From assembly GCA_023079485.1 (NCBI GenBank), contig CM041090.1:9794519-9858518 (forward strand): a stretch of 64,000 bases of DNA, given 5' to 3'. The notes beneath the pieces were generated by a model. That model had not been told where the DNA came from. It worked only from the letters and a program-made list of their open reading frames with translations, and did no database searches. This document shows, piece after piece, positions 1 through 61,903 of the stretch. This DNA comes from Archilochus colubris (taxonomy: Eukaryota > Chordata > Aves > Apodiformes > Trochilidae). Within the stretch, counting starts at the first letter, position 1. Each line of letters starts with the position of its first letter. Position numbers and translations under genes: made by a program.

Positions 1-610
1 TTCCCTCACATCAAATGGCTGTACACATTCATAAAATTCTCTTGAACCCCAAAATCCTTCTTCTCAGAGCTGCTTTGGAGCCACTCAGCCTCCAGCATGG
101 ACTGGTGCCAGAGATTATTCCTCTGCAGGTGCAGGGCTCGGAATTTCCTTCTGTTGAACTTCCAAGAGTTTCCTACATGCCCAGTCCCCAGTCATCTGTC
201 AACAACTTCTCCCTGCTTTGTACCTCTATAAACTTGCTTTAGGTGCCCCTTCAGTCCAGGTCATTCATGATGAAGCTAAACAATAAAGAAAGGCTAAAAA
301 AGTCATCTACAAGAGGTGGGAAGGTGACCTGGCCTTGACAGAGAGGAGTTCCTTGTAGTAAAATCTTGCAGAAGGTATCTAATTCTTCAAAATGTGAGCC
401 TTTCTGACATGCCTTCAGTTTCTTCTTTTCTTCTTCTTTTGAAACACCTTAAAATATGTCCCTTGTGGATTGTTGTAATATATATTTCTCTTTTTAAATT
501 TTTTTTCCTTTTCATTCCTGCCACGTTTTGCCTTTTGGAAGACTTGCATCTTCCTGTTGCTTGTCCATCGTGTTGTGATCATGATCCATTGCCAGAAAGA
601 TCAGAGGCCT

Positions 611-632
611 CTTTTTTTTTTTTTTTTTTTTC
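611..632. repeat. Poly-T run
   Basis: About 22 T residues. Open frames through it are Phe runs and not genes. Confidence 0.9.
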
Positions 633-1398
633 TCACCAGATGTCACCAACTTCTCAAGTCCATTTCACACTTTACTTCCAGGCATTCAGATTCTCAGGCT
701 CTAGGGCCTCAGGTTGTGGCAGGTAGGCTTTATACAGCCCATGGGAATCTGGCAGTTTTGAAGGGGAACATGGTGTTACCTGAGCTGCAAAATTCTTAGT
801 TATGTGATGCAGATTCTAAGGATTAATCCTGCATTGGTATAGTCCTTGCTACTGCAGTTACTAAGATTTATTGAAATTATTTTATCATAAATACTAATTT
901 CAAGTTATCCTCTATTTAGAATGAAAAGGAATTTTTTTCTTTCCTGAGGTCTCTCATTTTGCTCTTTTGAACTCTCTTCTCTGTGAGAGAAAATTGCTCT
1001 CTGGGTTTATGAAAAATAGATTTTTACCTCATAAAAAATTACTACTGCTGACAATGGGTCTGTGGATACTGAGTTAACCCATCAAACTTTAATAAATCTG
1101 CAACAGCACAGCAGGTCTGGATCAGGACTCTTTTGCGTCACACAGCCAAGGGATTTTTGAGCTATTCAGACTCCTAAAGCTGTTTTATTGCCTCATCAAA
1201 CCAAAACCTGGAGCTGGTCACAGACATTTTTCTCCAGATCCAGCAAGGCCAAGAGAGGGGCTGGTGCACTTCTTGTGCCTTGCTGGAACAGGGAAGTGGG
1301 TCTGGACGTGCACAATTTAAAAGCTCAGCTGCTTGGAGCTTGTTAGCTAAACAAACCAGAGACCATTTGCAAATCCATCATGGATTTGATGAGGTTGG

Positions 1399-2305
1399 AT
1401 CATAGAATCATAGAATCGTAGAATCGACTGGGTTGGAAGGGACCTCAGAGATCATCAAGTCCAACCCTTGATCCACTCCCACTGCAGTTCCCAGTCCATG
1501 GCACTGAGTGCCACATCCAGTCTCTTTTGAAATATCTCCAGACACGGAGAATCCACTACTTCCCTGGGCAGCCCATTCCAATGGCTGATCACGCTCTCTG
1601 GAAAGAATTTCTTCCTAATATCCAATCTAAACCTCCCCTGGCACAACTTGAGACCATGACCTCTTGTCTTACTGAGAGCTGCCTGAGAGAAGAGACCAAC
1701 CCCCACCTGGCTCCAACCTCCTTTGAGGGAGTTGTAGAGAGTGATGAGGTCTCCCCTGAGCCTCCTCTTCTCCAGCCTGAACACCCCCAGCTCCCTCAGC
1801 CCTTCCTCACAGGACTTGTGCTGGATCCCTTCACAGCCTCCTTGCTCTTCTCTGGACCTGCTCCAGCACCTCAATCTCCTTCCTGAGCGGAGGGGCCCAG
1901 AACTGGACACAGGACTCAAGCTGTGGCCTCACCAGGGCTGAGCACAGGGGCAGAATCCCTTCCCTGGATCTGCTGGCCACACTGTTCCTGATCCAGGCCA
2001 GGATGCCATTGGCCTTCTTGGCCACCTGGGCACACTGCTGGCTCATGTTCAGCTTCCTGTCAATCCAGACTCCCAGGTCCCTTTCTGCCACTCTGTGCCC
2101 AGCCTGGAGATCCCCATGGGGTTGTTGTGTTGAACCTCATCCCATTGGAATCAGCCCAACTCTCCAGTCTGTCCAGGTCCCTCTGCAGAGCCCTCCTGCT
2201 TCCCAGCTGATCCACACTCCCCCCCAACTTAGTGTCATCTGCAAATTTGCTGATGATGGACTCAATCCCCTCATCTAAACCATCAATAAAAATATTAAAT
2301 GAGAA
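1399..2305 (-). mobile_element. CR1 LINE 3' end, antisense to LTK
   Basis: The lower edge (1399-1425) carries copies of the octamer ATTCTATG read on the - strand, the hallmark of the CR1 3' end, followed by the usual 'GGTTGGAAGGGACC' type tail on the other strand. The body encodes the C-terminal part of CR1 ORF2. The copy is 5'-truncated at about 2305, as most CR1 insertions are. I saw no target-site duplication, which also fits CR1. Confidence 0.92.
1455..2091 (-). pseudogene. CR1 ORF2 (reverse transcriptase) C-terminal remnant, frameshifted
   Basis: Two open frames on the - strand, 1831-2091 and 1455-1919, together cover the CR1 ORF2 C-terminus ([20 protein letters not shown], then [20 protein letters not shown] and [12 protein letters not shown]). 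They are in different frames, so the copy has at least one frameshift between about 1831 and 1919 and is dead. Confidence 0.85.
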
Positions 2306-3569
2306 GCTCTGGTTGGCCCAGTTGGATGTAGTGAGAGGCAGTAACCTCTATGCAAACAGGGCAGAGAGGGCTGGGGAAGGTGGGATTTCAACAACCTGTC
2401 CCAAGCCACAGGATTATGCAACTCTTACATCTGTGTTTCTCTTAACCCTCTGCTGTTTTATAAAATGAAGTTTAAAATTAGGAAAACCCCATCTGCTTCA
2501 TCTTTTGAACTCAAAAGTTGCTTCCATTGCTTCTTTTTCTCCAAGTTTACTTGAAGTATAGCAAATCTTCTGGAAACTCTGATGTTGGATTTTTTTTTTC
2601 TGCCCTAGCTGTGTTGCTTGTGCAACCATCTAGCCTTGTTATAACCCTGACCTTAATGCTGTTCCTTTTATCTCTCTTTTCTCCTCCTCAGGCAAAGAGC
2701 TTCCAAAGGGATAACATTATGTCATTCATGTTGCATTCTGAATACCCTCTAAATGTCAGGATCTCAAATACTAATGTTTAGTCTCTTATTATTTTTCATA
2801 TGGCCTGAGGGCCCTCCAGTTATTATTGTAATAGAATTATTACTACTACTGAAAATAAGTATCATGCAAGTTAATATCAACTTATTCAGCCCCACTCTGT
2901 GTGGGAGAGCTTTGTGCAGCTAAGATCCCTTCAGGGAGTTTAGATTAGATTGATGAGGGAACAGTGAATTACTTCTTGTCTGGTCTATAATATGCTGATT
3001 ATGAAAAATTCTGGCCAGGATGATGTAGTGTTCTCAGTGCTGCAAATGGACTCTGGAGTTTGTTAAGAGAGTGTTCTTGTCCATCCTACTGGAGGAAATC
3101 AAAATAGTTCATAAAAATAATAATTAAAAAAAGCTACGTAAATCTTGCGTTGCTCAACTGTTGTGCTTGAGTTCCTGTCAAGCTTTTTCTTTGGGGAGAA
3201 GGTTGATCTTAGAGTTTCATTTTTTCCTCCCTGCCAAAATGCTAAACCTGTATAGTTTCACTATCCTTGGTATTATTCAAGATTTTTTGTACATGTGGGC
3301 AAGACCTTCACTGCTGTACATTCATTGGGAATACCAGTGGGAGGATGCTGATTTACACCTGCCAAGAACTTGCAGGCTTGTTTATCCTTCTGTATTTTCC
3401 CATATCCACCATGTGAGCGTTTTCATGGCACAAGACAAACTTTATTTTTTCCCTTGATCTCTCTAGTTTCTTGGGAGACAGAGCCTTCCACACACTGCTT
3501 CTCACTCACATCATCCATGCCCCTTGAACTGGGGAAAGCTTCACTTAAACCTTTGGTTTCTCCTAACAG

Positions 3570-53367
<49,798 letters not shown>

Positions 53368-53834
53368 CAGAAACTGTTCTTCAGAGATCAGGGAATGTGT
53401 GTACCAAGAAGGACTGCTTCCTATTTCACTTACTTCCCCCATTTAAGTTCCTTCAGATGGATGCTATTTCAACATCAGCAATGTTCTGTTTCCTCCTTCT
53501 ACCTGCCAGATCCCCAGATCATTCTAGGCAGTTGCACTTCTGTCCATCATACATCTTCCACCAAACCAGCTTGGAGGTGGAGAAAAATGGCATTGCTGCT
53601 CTGATTCAGAATATTATAATTAAATGACTCCTCAGTCTGCTCAGGTGAATAGAAATGGACCCTACCATCCAACCCCAGCATTTGGATGGCAATAATGATC
53701 AGCACAGCTTGCTTTCTGACTGAAGAAACCAAACACACTTCCTGAGCCAGCAGCAACCAACTTCCAAAGGCTCCTCAGAGCTTTTTACAGTCCTGATGAC
53801 TTACTAATAAGGCTTATGCACTGTAAGGGAAGTA

Positions 53835-53840
53835 AATAAA
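53835..53840 (+). promoter_or_regulatory. LTK: Candidate LTK polyadenylation signal AATAAA
   Basis: The first canonical AATAAA after the LTK stop, 468 bp downstream. The weaker variant ATTAAA lies earlier at 53619-53624. Which is used cannot be told from the sequence. Confidence 0.35.
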
Positions 53841-55971
53841 TAGCAGCCACATTTGCATCTGTTTTATTAGCAGACCCTGTGGAAAAACATGAAAATGAAG
53901 CTACTGCTCATATTGGAAGCAGTAGGAAGGATAAAAAAATAATATAAAAAGCATCCAGGCTCCTCTGAGCATGTGCTTTGAAAACAGATGAAGAAGAAAA
54001 CAAATTTACTATTTAAAAAGTAGATGGTGGAGCTGATTGTATCCCTTTCAGCAGAGAAGGAAATCTGCTGCTTGCCTCGATATTGCTTTCCCCACAGCTC
54101 CTGGCTGAAGGGGCAAGTAGTTTTTCAAGAAAGGGTGAGTTGCATGGGCTGATAAGAAATAGACTGTCTATCTTTTAACAGACTTTACTTGAGCTGGACT
54201 TCATTTTTGCAAGTATTTTGATATTCACCAGTAATTTCCCATGTTCTGTTGGTAAGCAGGAGGCTCTTGGGTAATTGTTTAGCATTTGATGCACTGGAAT
54301 TCTTGATTTAAATACCCACTCCTCTGGAAAAGAAACAGCAAGGGGAACATTACCTTACAGTAAGGTAGAAAATTGCTCAACCATTAGAGAAAGCTAAAGT
54401 AATAACTTTGCTTCACACACCTGAGCAGGCTATCACTGATTCTTCCTTTGCAAGCCACCAGAAGGTCTGTATGAGGTACTTGGTTGTTTCAAAGACACCC
54501 TCATTTCTAAGGCCTCCTTCTGTTGCTTAAGTTCTAAACTGATGTTAAAGCCTGCAAAATAAGGTGATTTTTAAAAAGCCTGAACAGTCTGGGAAGCAGA
54601 TTTCTCTTTGTCTGACACTCCTGGATGTTGCACTGCCAACTTACAGTGGCAACTCACATGCTGCCTTTAGATGTCATCTTGTTCTATGGGGACATAGTGG
54701 TTTTATGTTCAGTCTGGTTCCTTTCTGAGGGCAGAAGTCAGATCTACACTCTAAAGATGAGGGCCAGCAGAAGAGGGTTTGTTTTGACTAGACCAAGTTC
54801 CTGTCCTGTTCAGGGCTGGACACTACTGCAATGTGGTAAGAAAGGCACAGAGTGAAGAACCTGAATCCATGTTTATGCTTTTGTTGTCTGTTCCAACCAT
54901 CCTATAGTTGACTTTTGGCTACAGACTGAGTAGTTTTACACAGCATCACTTTCAGACCTGGCTGGTGAGGATGGGCACCTTTCAGCCCTGCCCCATATGG
55001 CACTGGAAATAATTCAAAATGCAGATTGTGAAATAACAGATGGCTGGAACAGAGGGGTCTCAGGAGTGGTGTGGGGACTGGTGGGCTTAGAGACCAAGAG
55101 AGATGGTTGGCTCTGCCTTTCTGTCCCTTTCACCTTTGTTTTAGCTCTCTGGCTTCTCTCATTGTCCTACCTTATACCAGGGGTGGCTACAGCCCAGTTA
55201 GATGAGGCAGAAAAGCCCAGTTTGTGGGAGATTTTCTCATTCTTTCCTCTTGCAGAGGCTAACACTTTGGGTCATGCTTCAGGCTGGCCACCTCTGGAAC
55301 ACACCAGTGAAGAACACATCTACTCTTAACTTATTGGAATAAGATGTTTGCTTTCAACATCCTTACCTTTCAGCTTATGTTAGTCTTATGGTTTGTTAAC
55401 TAGAAGATTTTTATCCAAAAATAAGCTATCAAACTCCAGCAGGTGTGACAGGGTGTCAGCAGCTCAGCCCCTTCCTCCCTGTGTGACAAGGTCACAGCAG
55501 TGCCTGTGACGCTGTCACTTTCCAACCTTGGTTGTCACATACTCTGTGCTGAGCAGACAACAGGTGCTCATGAACATGGTTTTGCAGGCCCATTTTTTTT
55601 TTTCAATTCTTCAATTCTGGGAATTTTAAAAGAATCTGCATTAGCAACCTACATTTTATATAAGTGCTTAACTCCTTCAAATGGAAGTAAAGGTAAACAG
55701 GCTTCTGTCAGAAGAGCTGCCATGAGTCTGACCTCTTTAACAGCTTTTCTGTGTGTATCTGATCTCTCATAAAACCCCTCATAGACAATTAATTTTTAAT
55801 TAATATCCCGAAGGAATCAATGCTAATACTGCTTCTGGTGTGATGCCCAGATGCTACATGCTGTCCAAACCATACTAACTAAAAAGAAAAATAAAAATTG
55901 TAATGACATATACAGAATATACAGAATATACAGACATATACAGAAACCTGTGGCACAACATCTTCCCCTCT

Positions 55972-56145
55972 CACCACACAGCTTTTTCATTTAGTTGAAT
56001 TTTTATTTGTTATTATTTGACCATGGAAGCACTTCTTGCCAACTTATGTGTCTGGGTGATGACTTTACATAAGTAGATGATGCACCTGCTTCTATGCAAT
56101 TCAAAGCTGGACAAGTGTATGCTCCTTTATTTGCAACACAAAATC
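55972..56145. repeat. Direct repeat, copy A, in LTK-ITPKA intergenic region
   Basis: Starts near CACACAGCTTTTTCATTTAG and includes ACTTCTTGCCAACTTA, TACATAAGTAGATG and GCACCTGCTTCTATGCAATT, ending at TTTGCAACACAAAA. Same order and spacing as the copy at 57085. Confidence 0.85.
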
Positions 56146-57084
56146 AAGGTCCTACAGTTCTGGGACAATCACAGATTTCATGGTGCTCAACTGGTACCAT
56201 TTCAAAATATCATTTGCTTGAAAATGCTTTTTAAGGAGTCCCTTTTTACTGCTTAATCAACAGTTGAACCCATAGTGTCAAAATTAAGATTACTTTTGGC
56301 AACTGGAAGCCAAAACCTCATTTCCTAGAGGAATTAGATGAGCTGGAGATGTGAGATTAATTCAGTTCTATAATCCATATGAAAATGTTCTAGTACTTCC
56401 CCACTGGAGAACTGGCCACTCATACAATTAGAAACTGCTCTTCCTGACTGGTAGCTGTCTTTTAACATATTACCAACATTTTATATTTATGTGTATGTAA
56501 TTGTTGGGGTTTTTTTCTTCTGGGCTTAGCATCAGTACTTTCTGTTGCATACATACCTCTTTTTCCAAGAGGGGACTGAATAACCACAGATGAAATAATA
56601 ATATAAATTTCAATTTTGTCTTTCTCTGCCTTATTTTCACATTTGTTGATATTTTTTCCTGTCTTTTCCCAAGTGGTTTGTATCTTCATTTCCCCTTAAA
56701 AGAAACAGGATTTTTAACAGCACAGATTCAAGGTGTCCCCCTTATACCCACCCTTTTCCTGAGGTTAAGTTCCCCACTCATTTGCCAGGGGCAGATGTGC
56801 ACTAAGAAAGCTCCAGAAGTCTAATGAAATGGACTTGGACAACTGTAACTTATTCCACCTCTAATGCCCTCCTCTTACCTTCCTGAAAGATAAGGAAACA
56901 CTGCTGCTGGGAATACAGTTTTCCACGATGTATTTGCATCTTCACAGCTGTGTCAGCCAGGGACCAGACTTCTTCAGCAGAGTTCTGTGAGACAGTGTCT
57001 CCTGTAGGCATGGGAAACTCTCTCCTCCTGGCTGCCTACCCTTTTCAGTCTGATGCAGAAAGCTGAGAGATGACATCACATCTT

Positions 57085-57260
57085 GTCACACAACTTTTTC
57101 ATTTAGTTGAATTTTTTTTGGTTTTGTCATTACCTGTGACCATAGTGGCACTTCTTGCCAACTTACCTGGGTGACAGCTGTACATAAGTAGATGGCACAC
57201 CTGCTTCTATGCAATTTAAAGTTGGACAAGTGTATATCCATCTATATTTGCAACACAAAA
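57085..57260. repeat. Direct repeat, copy B
   Basis: Starts near CACACAACTTTTTCATTTAG and has the same ordered blocks (ACTTCTTGCCAACTTA, TACATAAGTAGATG, ACACCTGCTTCTATGCAATT, TTTGCAACACAAAA). Similarity fades on both sides, so about 170 bp is shared. It is an old tandem duplication or two copies of an unnamed repeat. Confidence 0.85.
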
Positions 57261-60200
57261 CAGAGACACTCGTGGTGGTTATTTGTTTCCCCCTGCTGTG
57301 TACTATTTGGACACTCCCGCTTGCTGAGAAGCATTCCCAGACCTAGAGGCTTCTTCCCCACTGCCACACAAAAAAGTGCCCTGTGGACAGTTAGTCTGCC
57401 AAGTATCTTGTGATGCATGATTTTTTTTATATACTATAGGCTATGAACTGAGATTTTTTGAGACAGCTTACCTGGAAGCTTGGTGTGGATCAGGTTTTAA
57501 TGCTAACATATCTAAGGGGTTCTGGAACCAAGCTCCAATGTCAGATGTCTTAGAATCAGTTTTGGTTTAGGGAGTATGAGATGCTAAAAACTAAAAGCAC
57601 AAGAAACCCTGAAATCAATAGGTTAATAGGTTTTGTTCCTGCCACAAGGAAATTCTTGAAGAAAATATATTACTGTCCTGTGACTGAATAAGAGTGGATG
57701 CTTTTTATTCCTTCAGTCTCGTTTATTTGTTAGCATACACACTTCAGAGTAACAAGCACTCAACCAATACAGTCAATGTCAAAAGTGACCATGGTCAGCA
57801 TTGCATTGTAGTGTTCAGAACGGATGCACGTGGATGATACAGATCATTTGATCTCAGTACCTTAAGAATAACAAATAATAACAACAGGAAATAAAAACAA
57901 TAATAATAATAATAAAAAAAAGCAAGAGCCCTCTGAGATACTTAAAGGTTTGGTCCGACTTTCACTGAAATCTTTCCCTATAATAGGAACTGGATCAGAT
58001 GCTATGTGAATTCCTCCTCCTCTGTAAAATTAAGAGGGATTTAATTTTTACCACTTTGGTTAAATTTTTACCCAAATTTATACCTTTGTGTGGCCCAAAC
58101 ACCCATCATTTTCAAAAATTAGCTGATGCATCTCTTTGTGCATTTCTTTCTATATTGCACCTGCCTCCAAAGGATCTCACAGCATCTTGCAAGCAACAAC
58201 GAGAGACAGCCTCACACCATTCTTGTGAGGTGAGTAGATACTATTCCCACTGGAAAATGGGAACAAAACTGAGGCCTAGGAAATATTGTCCAAGGCCAAA
58301 AAAACAAAAACAAAAAACCCAAGTCACTGACAAAGTTGAGGAAGAGAAGTCCTACTGCTAGGTTGACAAAGGAAGGCAGCAGCTACAGCAGTAAGCATTG
58401 ATGCATCTAACCAGTGATTTTCAAGACCTTGGTGCCTAAGCCAGGTTTGCTGTTCAGCAGCAAAATGCCTCTGGGCCAGCACATCCATCTCCCCAGGCTT
58501 GGAAAGACCTCTGCTCTTAATGCCTCCAGAGTGAGGCAGTCTCTCAGCAGAGGCACTGAGCAACTACATTCTAGACTTGGAGGTGAAAAAAGTACCTTGG
58601 TTACCATGCATTAACTCTTCTGTGTTACCTGCCTGTGCAAAGGCATCAAGTTGACCCTCTGGTAAATACAAGCTTATTCAAGACAACTTACACCACCTTA
58701 CACCAGTGAGTGTACATAGACAGGCACCATGGGCACCTGATGTGACCCACGGTATCCAACTCACCCTGGCTCACGAGCTCATTGCTTCCAACCCCTTAAG
58801 GTTCCAGGGCTCATTTCAGTCCTAGACTTGCAGTTTGCTAAGGAAAAGCTGTCTCCTTTCCTCCTTCCCCACAAGAGCAGCACCAGGTTGTGGCTTCTTC
58901 CCTTCTAACCCCTTAGCAAACCAAAGGGCCATTTGAAAATTCCCTTGCTAGAACTATTTGTCATCTAGAATGTCATCTATGAATTGTGGGGGGGGTTGTT
59001 CTCTTTTGCTTTTTCCCCCCTATTTGTTTTGTTTTCTGAACTCCTGCAGAGGAGTGGCTCATTCTCTATGTTTTCCCCCAGGATGACACAGTGCAAGCCA
59101 TACAGGTACGAGCAGCAGCTGGTTCTTTTCTGAAGCTGTTGGCACCACATTTCTAAAGAAGTAATTCTAAAATTTGTCTCAAATTCTTAACTGATATTTG
59201 AACATCAACTTCTACCCTCTAAACCTCCCTTCTAGAAAATAAGTTACACTGGTGCAAAAGAGCCACCTATTTGCTAGCAGAAGAACGAAATGTGACTCTG
59301 AAGATTAATTAAGCAAACTCCTAATGAATTCTATCACTTTAGTCTCATTTCTAACTTATTTTTTTTACTGTAAGAGGACTGCTTGTAATTGCAGTTTCAT
59401 AGAAAAGGTATTGTTTTTAAAGTCCTCCACTGTGAGACCTATTTATTTCCTATTTACCTTAAGTATTGCTAACTGATGGCTTACCTGTTGGCTGCAGAAA
59501 AGGAGAATTTTTTTCTTTTTTTTTTTTTTAATTGTATGAAATTCACCACAGATTATTTTGTCATCCCATGCCAGTTCAGATTTTAGGAGACATCTCTAAT
59601 GACAATATCTGTGCTCCCTACTGAAGGCTGGCTGTCACTTAAAAAGAAAAAAAGTGTAAATCCTCTGCAACACCGGAGTGGAAAATCAATTAGCATACTA
59701 TCATTAAAATAAAACAAAACTGAGAGGAACTCCAGGAGGCCAAAAAAGTCCTCTGAATTTGCAGTGAACTGCAAAAATAATTACCAGTGTCAAACAGGTT
59801 CTGTTTTAAGATGAAAATTTTCCACTTGTCATCACTTCCTAAGGAATACCCACTCTATGTCATCTAACTTCTGCGTAACAACTGAGCTTGAATTTTTAAT
59901 ACTGCTGTTTGGTTTAGAGGTGATGAAAAAGTCATTAAATCTAACTTATCTCTTAGTACAGTAGTGTGTTATCTAAAGTAGCTCCTTTTAGAAAATATTT
60001 TAGTCTTAAATTTTAACTAGAAATTTTATAGGTAGATTTAGTTCCAGATCTGGACTCTACAGTCTTCTTTTTCCTCAGTATTATGATTACTGAAATAGTT
60101 TCCCAAAGCACGGAGTCACCTTTGTGTATCCTAAAGTTCTTAAAACCTCTTGAGTGCAGGACACCAGCAACAGACAGCAACTTCTGAACAATGTGCATTA

Positions 60201-61699
60201 CTAGCTTTAAGTATTGAAAGGAGATTAACAATCAAATAGTAATAAAAGCCTTGCTCTCATTTGGAAAACTGCATCATGTTATTATATGTTAAAATATGGA
60301 ATGTGAGTGAACATGTGAATACTGATAGTATTTATACTGCTAGTATTTAAAGATCTGTTCAAGTGATGAGGCAACCAACAGAGAAGGTAGGGAAAGCCAT
60401 TACAAGAAATCTTGATTTATTTTTTTTTTTTAGCTAACCACTGTGAATTTTCTGTGGCTGTGCCTGGGCCACAGCAAGAGAAGAATGAACCACCAATGGC
60501 CCCATGACTCTAGATAGGGACTGGGGGATGTGATTTATTGACATTCCTTCCCCCAAACTGCCCTGAGCTAGCAGCCAATGCCTTGGAGGAAGGATGCCTG
60601 GGAATTATCTCAACATTAGTGTAATGCTGTGAATGCAGAACCATTGCCCTTCCCTATTGCTGCACCAGTTTGAGTGGCAGCATCATATTTAGGAACAGGA
60701 ACATGGCCAAGAAGTCACATACATTAGGAGACAGTCAAACAATGACCTTAAGAGATCATACTGGTTGCTGGCTACTAGTGTGTGAGTGGATGTGCCTGTG
60801 TATAGGGATGCTTATCTAAAAATAAACAAGCTTTAAAAAAAACCCCACCCAATAAGTCTTAGTTACCTGGTCTGTGTGCGAAAAGAGTCATTTCTGATTT
60901 CCAGAACTGTAGTTCAGCTCCAAGAGGCAAAACTTGCCAAGCTGGGCACTTTTCTAACAACCCACCAAGTCTGAAATTCAAATGTTTTTGGAGACAACAG
61001 GCTGCTACTCTCTCCCTAGACTATTTGTAATCTGAGAGGCTACGTTAAAAACAAAGGCTCTTCTTGGGTAGAAGCAAATTGAGGCCAGGGTAGGGAAGAG
61101 GAAGAGTCAGCAACATTACCCCATCCAGCCACTACAGACTGCTTTCTCCCTTTGCTCCAGGTTTCTTGTGACTCTCACCCATTTCCACCTTGTGCACACT
61201 CCAGTGCCATGCAGCAGAAGTTACTGGTCCAACCTCTACTGTACACAAAAGCAAGGAGACTTGGAATTGGAGGGGGACAGGACACTCTTGCTGGTTGAAA
61301 ACAGTTTCCTGAAAATATGTTATTCCCACCCTGAATCCCCAAGCACTTGCTCTGATTCACTAAGAGGTAATCTGTAGTCCCACCTGTTGCCAGAAATCAC
61401 AATCCTTCTGCTTTACCACACAGACCTCTTGACTCATGCTGGTGTGATTCCTGAGGATGGAGATCTTCATTCTCTGAGGACCAGTCTGAAGTTAGGCAAT
61501 ACAGACCACTCTGGAGTTATTTTAGGTTCGTAGAGGGCAGATGCAAAGTCATTTTAATCACTAACTGCTGGGTTCTGGATGCAGCTCCCCCTGCTCCATC
61601 AGGAATCTGGAGGGAGTAAAAGGTTTCCTTCTAACTGAACGATCCCAGTAGAGCAGAAAATCACAGAGCAGCCCTGCCAAGTTTTGTGCCTTTCTCAGC

Positions 61700-61903
61700 T
61701 CATCTTTCAGTGATGCTTTCCAAGATGCCAATCAAATTGTCCAATCCCAACAGGTACCCATCCTCCCTGTTCCCTTCTTGCCAGGGGATCCTGTGATCCA
61801 GTGTCTGCCCATCAGGGAGAAGGGTGGTCTTCCCAAAATCGATCAGCCACACGTTGGCATTCCCACTGCCATCATGTACAAAAAGTAGTGAACGTCCAAC
61901 AAC
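61700..61903 (-). CDS. ITPKA: ITPKA last coding exon (IDFGKT motif, C-terminus)
   Basis: On the - strand: acceptor CTTCCAG, then 67 codons and TGA at 61702-61700. It encodes [56 protein letters not shown] and [16 protein letters not shown] carries the metal-binding Asp of the inositol polyphosphate kinase fold. Confidence 0.97.
   Translation of the reverse strand, partial: VVGRSLLFVHDGSGNANVWLIDFGKTTLLPDGQTLDHRIPWQEGNREDGYLLGLDNLIGILESITER

Larger units (their letters stand above)
1..3569. other. LTK 5' intron sequence
   Basis: By comparison with ALK, two coding exons should precede 3570 (a large first exon and a small second exon of about 120 bp). I looked for a phase-1 exon with AG/GT borders and MAM-like content and found none that fits. 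Apart from the CR1 copy and poly-T run I see nothing else here. Confidence 0.6.
53368..61699. other. LTK-ITPKA convergent 3' region
   Basis: Must contain the LTK 3' UTR (+) and the ITPKA 3' UTR (-). No further coding exon recognised. The 170-bp direct repeat lies at 55972 and 57085; an AAT-rich run is at 57896-57920. On the - strand AATAAA occurs opposite TTTATT at 60533-60538, 57724 and elsewhere, so the ITPKA transcript end cannot be placed. Open frames here (up to 120 codons at 57999-58361) have no motif. Confidence 0.7.

Noticed and set aside
70..170. Possible LTK exon 2 beginning after CTTCTCAG
   Set aside because: The donor would give the wrong phase for the 3570 exon and the translation has no likeness to the ALK exon 2 region.
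57999..58361. 120-codon open frame in the LTK-ITPKA interval
   Set aside because: No family motif, ends in Lys-rich low complexity from an A-rich stretch; no support as a gene.
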